A stretch of DNA of 64,000 nucleotides from Lutjanus erythropterus (Eukaryota > Chordata > Actinopteri > Lutjaniformes > Lutjanidae): positions 325,177 to 389,176 of the forward strand of contig CM034613.1 in NCBI GenBank assembly GCA_020091685.1, given 5' to 3'. Shown piece by piece: positions 60,221-64,000 of the stretch. Under the pieces are notes generated by a model. The model was not told where the DNA came from, searched no databases, and saw only the letters and a program-made list of their open reading frames with translations. The stretch's first letter is position 1; the number at the start of each line of letters is the position of its first letter. The position numbers were made by a program, and so were the translations under genes.

Positions 60221-61199
60221 TTTTATATGTATCAATATACATATATCAAGACAGAAGATTCAATGTTTTGTCATTCATTCCCTCCCTTTTTTTTGTCATA
60301 AGTTCTGAAAAGAACACATTTGTTGTTGTAATTGACATTTATCGACGCTCTGTGCACTTTTATTTTATCATTTTGTGCTGTTTTTGGTTTCTTTATATTT
60401 TTTGTAATTCTGAGCCTTTTTGTTTAGGTTAGTTAGAACACTCAGAACAGGGAGTGTTTTCTCCCTGGAACAAGTTGCCTTTGATTTTTAATGAATTATA
60501 CAAAATAAATCGCAACTTTCTTTTGCAATTTTCTCTTGGTCCCACAGTTTCTTTGCAAAAACTCCCTAAAAGCACTGCAACTTGCATCACAGTTTCTTAG
60601 ACAAGCTGCCATGAAATCAGGCATTTTAGGCTGCAACAATCTCAAAAAAGGCCCGCAAAATCCTGGAGGGACTGATCACTCATACTGCCCACCATATGCA
60701 CAAAGACTATTTGTATCCATGACAGGAATTGAAAAAATTAAGGCCATATGTTGTAACTAAAAGAAAGAAAGAAATAATCTCACTCTAAGTAAGTCATGCA
60801 CAGAAGTTGGCAGAGTCAGAACCTGCTCAGACACACAGTCTAACATGTACAGTACCTAGCACCAGTGAAGCATCTCAGCTGACAGACAGACTGGCAGCAG
60901 GGGAATCACTGGAATTTTCCATTTTGCAGTTTGGCCATCTAATGTTTCACACAACACTGCGATTACAGGACATAAACACTCACACACACAGGCATACTCA
61001 CAGACACAAACACACACAGTGATAGGAATATACAGAGTAGAGCTTAGAATGGGATAGACGAGAATAGACCAGCAAAACAAACCTCTGAGTTTCCAGACTT
61101 TCAGACTTTCTGATGGTCATTTCAGTCTTCAGTCAATCACTCATTTACCTGGATAACAAACACTCAAAGGTTTACTGTACAGTCCTTCTGTTTATTTGT
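60221..61199. other. no gene recognised
   Basis: Unassigned AT-rich DNA. A short CA run is at 60979-61018. No exon or domain recognised. Confidence 0.45.
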
Positions 61200-61400
61200 T
61201 AAAGGCAAAATGTGTCTTTAAATGTTTACATGAACGACTGTGGTGAGGCAGAGACATCCTGTCCTACACATCAGATTCTACAGACTTTAAAAAAAAACAT
61301 CTTCATTTGGTACAGATTCCTGCAAAAAATACCACACCATAGTCATTTTAACATGTTTTTCCATCAAAATAAGAATAATAACGTAAAAAGGATCACACTC
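61200..61400. repeat. dispersed repeat matching 47068-47240
   Basis: Words gcaaaatgtgtctttaaatg, gacgactgtggtgaggcaga-like, catttggtacagattcctgc and cattttaacatgtttttcca occur in the same order as at 47068-47240. No ends visible. Confidence 0.6.
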
Positions 61401-61769
61401 AGTCAGCATGTGTGAACTGAGGACACCAACTGTGGAAGTTTTGAAAGTGAAATTCTTTCTTATTCTTGTTTGATATATGACTTCAGCAGTCCGGGGTCTC
61501 TGTTGTCATATTTTGTGCTTCTTAATGCACCACAAATTTTCAAAGGGAGACAGGTCTGGACTGCAGGCAGGTCAGTCTACTACCTGAACTCTTTTACTAC
61601 AAAGACACAACTGAAATCACTGAAATAAGCAGGGACGTCTCTGAAAAAGAGGTCGTCTGGATGGCAGCATATGTCGCTCCAAAATCTGTGAAGTGTCCTT
61701 TATAAAATCATGTCAAATTTTAATGCAGTCCTGCCAGAGGGGTCAAAGGTCATGGGCATTCAATGTTGG
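61401..61769. other. no gene recognised
   Basis: Unassigned; no open frame of note and no repeat ends identified. Confidence 0.45.
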
Positions 61770-62566
61770 TTGCAAGTAATTTCCCTGTCGATTTAATCTA
61801 GTCTAGTCAACTAGTCTAACATTAAGAAAACACTCAAAAAGCTGTTCAAATTTTGCAGAATTGATTAATTTATAATGTTAAACAGTCTGAAAAAAAACTG
61901 TGTATTAAGAGTCATTTGAAGCCAATAATCACAGTCTATAATCGCCAAATCATACTTTAAATGCCGCTGAAATGCGCTACTTTACACTGTGCAATACAAG
62001 CCTTATACATTAATGTACAAAACATAACAACAACTCACTAAATGCGTCACCTTTTCTGACCACAGAGGATGACAGTGTCTGCGGATAAAGGATACAGAGC
62101 TGATGTTAGCTGCTGGCCTGCCACACAGTGTGGCTAACATTACCAGTGCTAGCAGCAACAACAGCAGCAGCAGCAGCTCCGCTGTCTGTTTATGTTCTTA
62201 ATGTGGGCACGTTTCTCCAGTCGAGTGAATATATATCAGCTTATTCTGTCAGTTTACATTCAACATTATTTACATTTTCTAGATTAAAACACTGCCAAAC
62301 CACGCTGGTTTTACAAGCTGTCATGTGTCTGACTTTGCTGATATAAACATCCGGTGTTGCCTAGACGATCAGGGCATATGCACTGGGCGAGATGGGGCTG
62401 CTGTCTGACAGTGCGGACAGCTGCATAAAATCTTAGAGGCAACAGATAACTGGCACTGTGCATGAATGAAACACTGATAAATATTTTAAACAACTAGTAT
62501 TTCTGGTGCCGACTAGCGAGGGCGGGGACATTTAATTGTATAGTCAACTAATCACGCGCATCCCTA
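61770..62566. repeat. central module of the composite element, free-standing copy
   Basis: Nearly the whole central module of 27708-28910 is present in order (attaagaaaacactcaaaaa, ataatcgccaaatcatactt, aatgccgctgaaatgcgcta, gataaaggatacagagctga, gaggcaacagataactggca, ctagtatttctggtgccgac). It ends tatagtcaactaatcacgcg followed by catccctag. The outer 'gggctgggcggtatacc' ends are absent. Confidence 0.75.
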
Positions 62567-63279
62567 GTTTTCAATCTTGCTCCTTACATGCAGAGATTTC
62601 TCTGAATTCTCTAAATCTTTTAATGATACTATGGATTATAGATGGTGAAATCCCTAAATTCCTTGTAATTGTGTATTGTGAAACGTTCTCAAACTGTTGG
62701 ACTCTTTGCCCACACAATTTTTCACAAAGTGGTGAAACTTGCCCCATCTTTATTTGTGAACTACTGAGTCTTTGTGAAAATTGTGAAATGATCAAAAAAC
62801 ACCTGTGATACCTGTGATATTATCATCGTGTATGAAAGAGGCGTCCTCAGTGTTTTGTTGCCTCTGTCCCAACTTTTTTAGAATGTGCTGCAGGCATCAA
62901 ATTCAGAATGAGTGTATATTTACAAAAAAAAAAACAAATAAAATTGTTTCATCCAATGTTTATCCTGTCTGGTCCAGTCTTCCTTCACCTTATACTATGC
63001 AATTTACGTTACAGATAGTGTCAGTAGGATTTGTCCGAGCTGTTTGTTAACGCACCAGAAAGGTAGCTGTTGGTTATGTCTCATTGTTAAGCATCCTAAG
63101 CACAGCAAAATATGAGAAAATAAAAAATGCCAAATCTTGAAGATGTTGCAGTCTGAACTCTGAGGTTTTAAATGTAGAATAACCTCCACCCATCTTCCAG
63201 AGAACAGACATTTTTCATTGTGGTAGCAATGTAAATTCATGATTCATCTTTCCATCCAACTATTTTTATGTGAATTATG
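62567..63279. other. no gene recognised
   Basis: Short overlapping frames around 62536-62808, no domain. A tttatttgtgaactactgag stretch and an A-rich run near 62925 could be repeat debris. Confidence 0.4.
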
Positions 63280-63402
63280 AGGGCTGCAACAATTATTTTC
63301 ATGGTCAATTAATCTGTCGATTATTTTCTTGAGTAATCAATTAGTTATTTGGTCTATAAAAATGCCAGGAAAAAATGAAAAATGACGATCATGATTTCCC
63401 GC
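63280..63402. mobile_element. left part of a 'gggctgcaac' MITE, cut by the next element
   Basis: Begins agggctgcaacaattatttt, continues gtcgattattttcttgagta and atgccaggaaaaaatgaaaa, and stops abruptly after catgatttccc, where composition changes sharply. Confidence 0.6.
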
Positions 63403-64000
63403 CGTCACCATCTCCTGTCCTGGTGGGGCCGCCGTCGCCGCCGCCACCACTTCCTGTCCCAGTGGGGCCACTGCAGCTATCTCCTGTTCCGACTGGGCCG
63501 CAGCCACTTCTGTTAGAATTTGGGCTTTGTCTCTCCCTTTCCTTGTGTTTCATATTTCCCCTCCCCCTAGTGTGTCATGTTTGTCTCTGTCTGTGTTGCT
63601 GGGCGTGGACTCTCGGTTCCCTCCTCCTGCCTCTGTTGCTGGGCGTGACTCTTGGTTCCCTCCTCCTGCTCATCCATCTGATCCTCTGCAGCTGCTTTCC
63701 TGCTCACCTGCACTCAATCCACTATCAAGCCACTACAGTATATACCCTGGCTCAGACTTCCAGACTCTGCCAGATCGTTCAGTCTCCTATGTGGTACAGA
63801 CATCTAGGCTCTAGCCTGCTAAAGGTTTTCTAAGTGTGTTTTTTGGATGTTTTTTTCTCGACCTCCATAACTCCTTTTCCCTGTGCTTCAGATCCTCCAT
63901 GCCAGCTCTGCCAGAACCAGCCTTGTCTCAGTCCTCTGCCACCAGCTCCATTGCCTGCCCTGCTCAGTCCTCTGCAGCCTGAATCCTGTTTGTCTCAGCC
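63403..64000 (+). mobile_element. probable LTR retrotransposon 3' end, runs off the window
   Basis: 63403-63509 is GC-rich and in the plus frame encodes a proline-rich tail (SPSPVLVGPPSPPPPLPVPV). At 63510 tgttagaatttgggctttg has the TG start of an LTR. Beyond are pyrimidine-rich sequence, a direct repeat (gttgctgggcgtg at 63596 and 63635), a TATA-like cagtatatacc (about 63737) and more CT-rich sequence. This layout resembles the 3' end of a Gypsy-type element followed by its LTR. The LTR end, the target duplication and any pol gene are not in the window. Confidence 0.45.

Overview
The window is vertebrate, almost certainly teleost, nuclear DNA. It has an intron-split gene with GT/AG junctions and a dense load of fish-type repeats: Tc1, hAT, Rex1/CR1-like, L2 and L1 LINEs, a fish SINE, and CA/TA/TTTA microsatellites. 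Nothing looks prokaryotic or viral.

One cellular protein-coding gene can be supported. It is acetylcholinesterase (ache) on the minus strand, reconstructed from eight coding exons between 44064 (start codon) and 20752 (stop codon). The joined reading frame is continuous: exon lengths are 436, 224, 261, 223, 243, 193, 176 and 122 nt, which gives 625 codons plus stop. The product has a signal peptide, the catalytic triad Ser227/Glu354/His487 (precursor numbering), the choline-binding Trp110, the acyl-pocket Phe315/Phe317 and a C-terminal T peptide (tryptophan amphiphilic tail with Cys622). This is the synaptic form that assembles with ColQ or PRiMA. A splice acceptor 90 nt upstream of the start codon implies a further untranslated first exon that I could not place.

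The rest is repeat-derived or unassigned. 1-2256 is a decayed hAT/ZBED transposon. 3281-4817 is a non-autonomous hAT with an exact 8-bp target duplication. 6518-7804 is a dead Tc1 element. 8.5-17 kb holds LINE and MITE fragments. 17.5-18.3 kb is a strand-asymmetric pyrimidine/purine tract downstream of ache. The ache introns are full of insertions. Intron 7 carries a LINE, a SINE and a 0.3-kb TA microsatellite. Introns 6 and 3 each carry one copy of the same ~1.2-kb terminal-inverted-repeat element, both with exact 8-bp duplications, and intron 3 also has a 5S rRNA-like pseudogene. Intron 1 (8.8 kb) holds a three-level nest: a Tc1-like element inside a 5'-truncated L1 with a perfect 18-bp target duplication, itself inside an older TIR element. 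44.2-64 kb, upstream of ache, has MITEs, a solo LTR with 5-bp duplication, a ~67-bp minisatellite, a decayed Rex1-like LINE and, at the right edge, the start of another LTR element.

I found no unmistakable new biological system. The most useful observations are the complete ache gene model with a Leu at a peripheral-site Tyr position, the nested insertion stratigraphy, and a set of hAT-like MITE families sharing 'tagggctg' ends, one of which appears to be a composite that moved as a unit.
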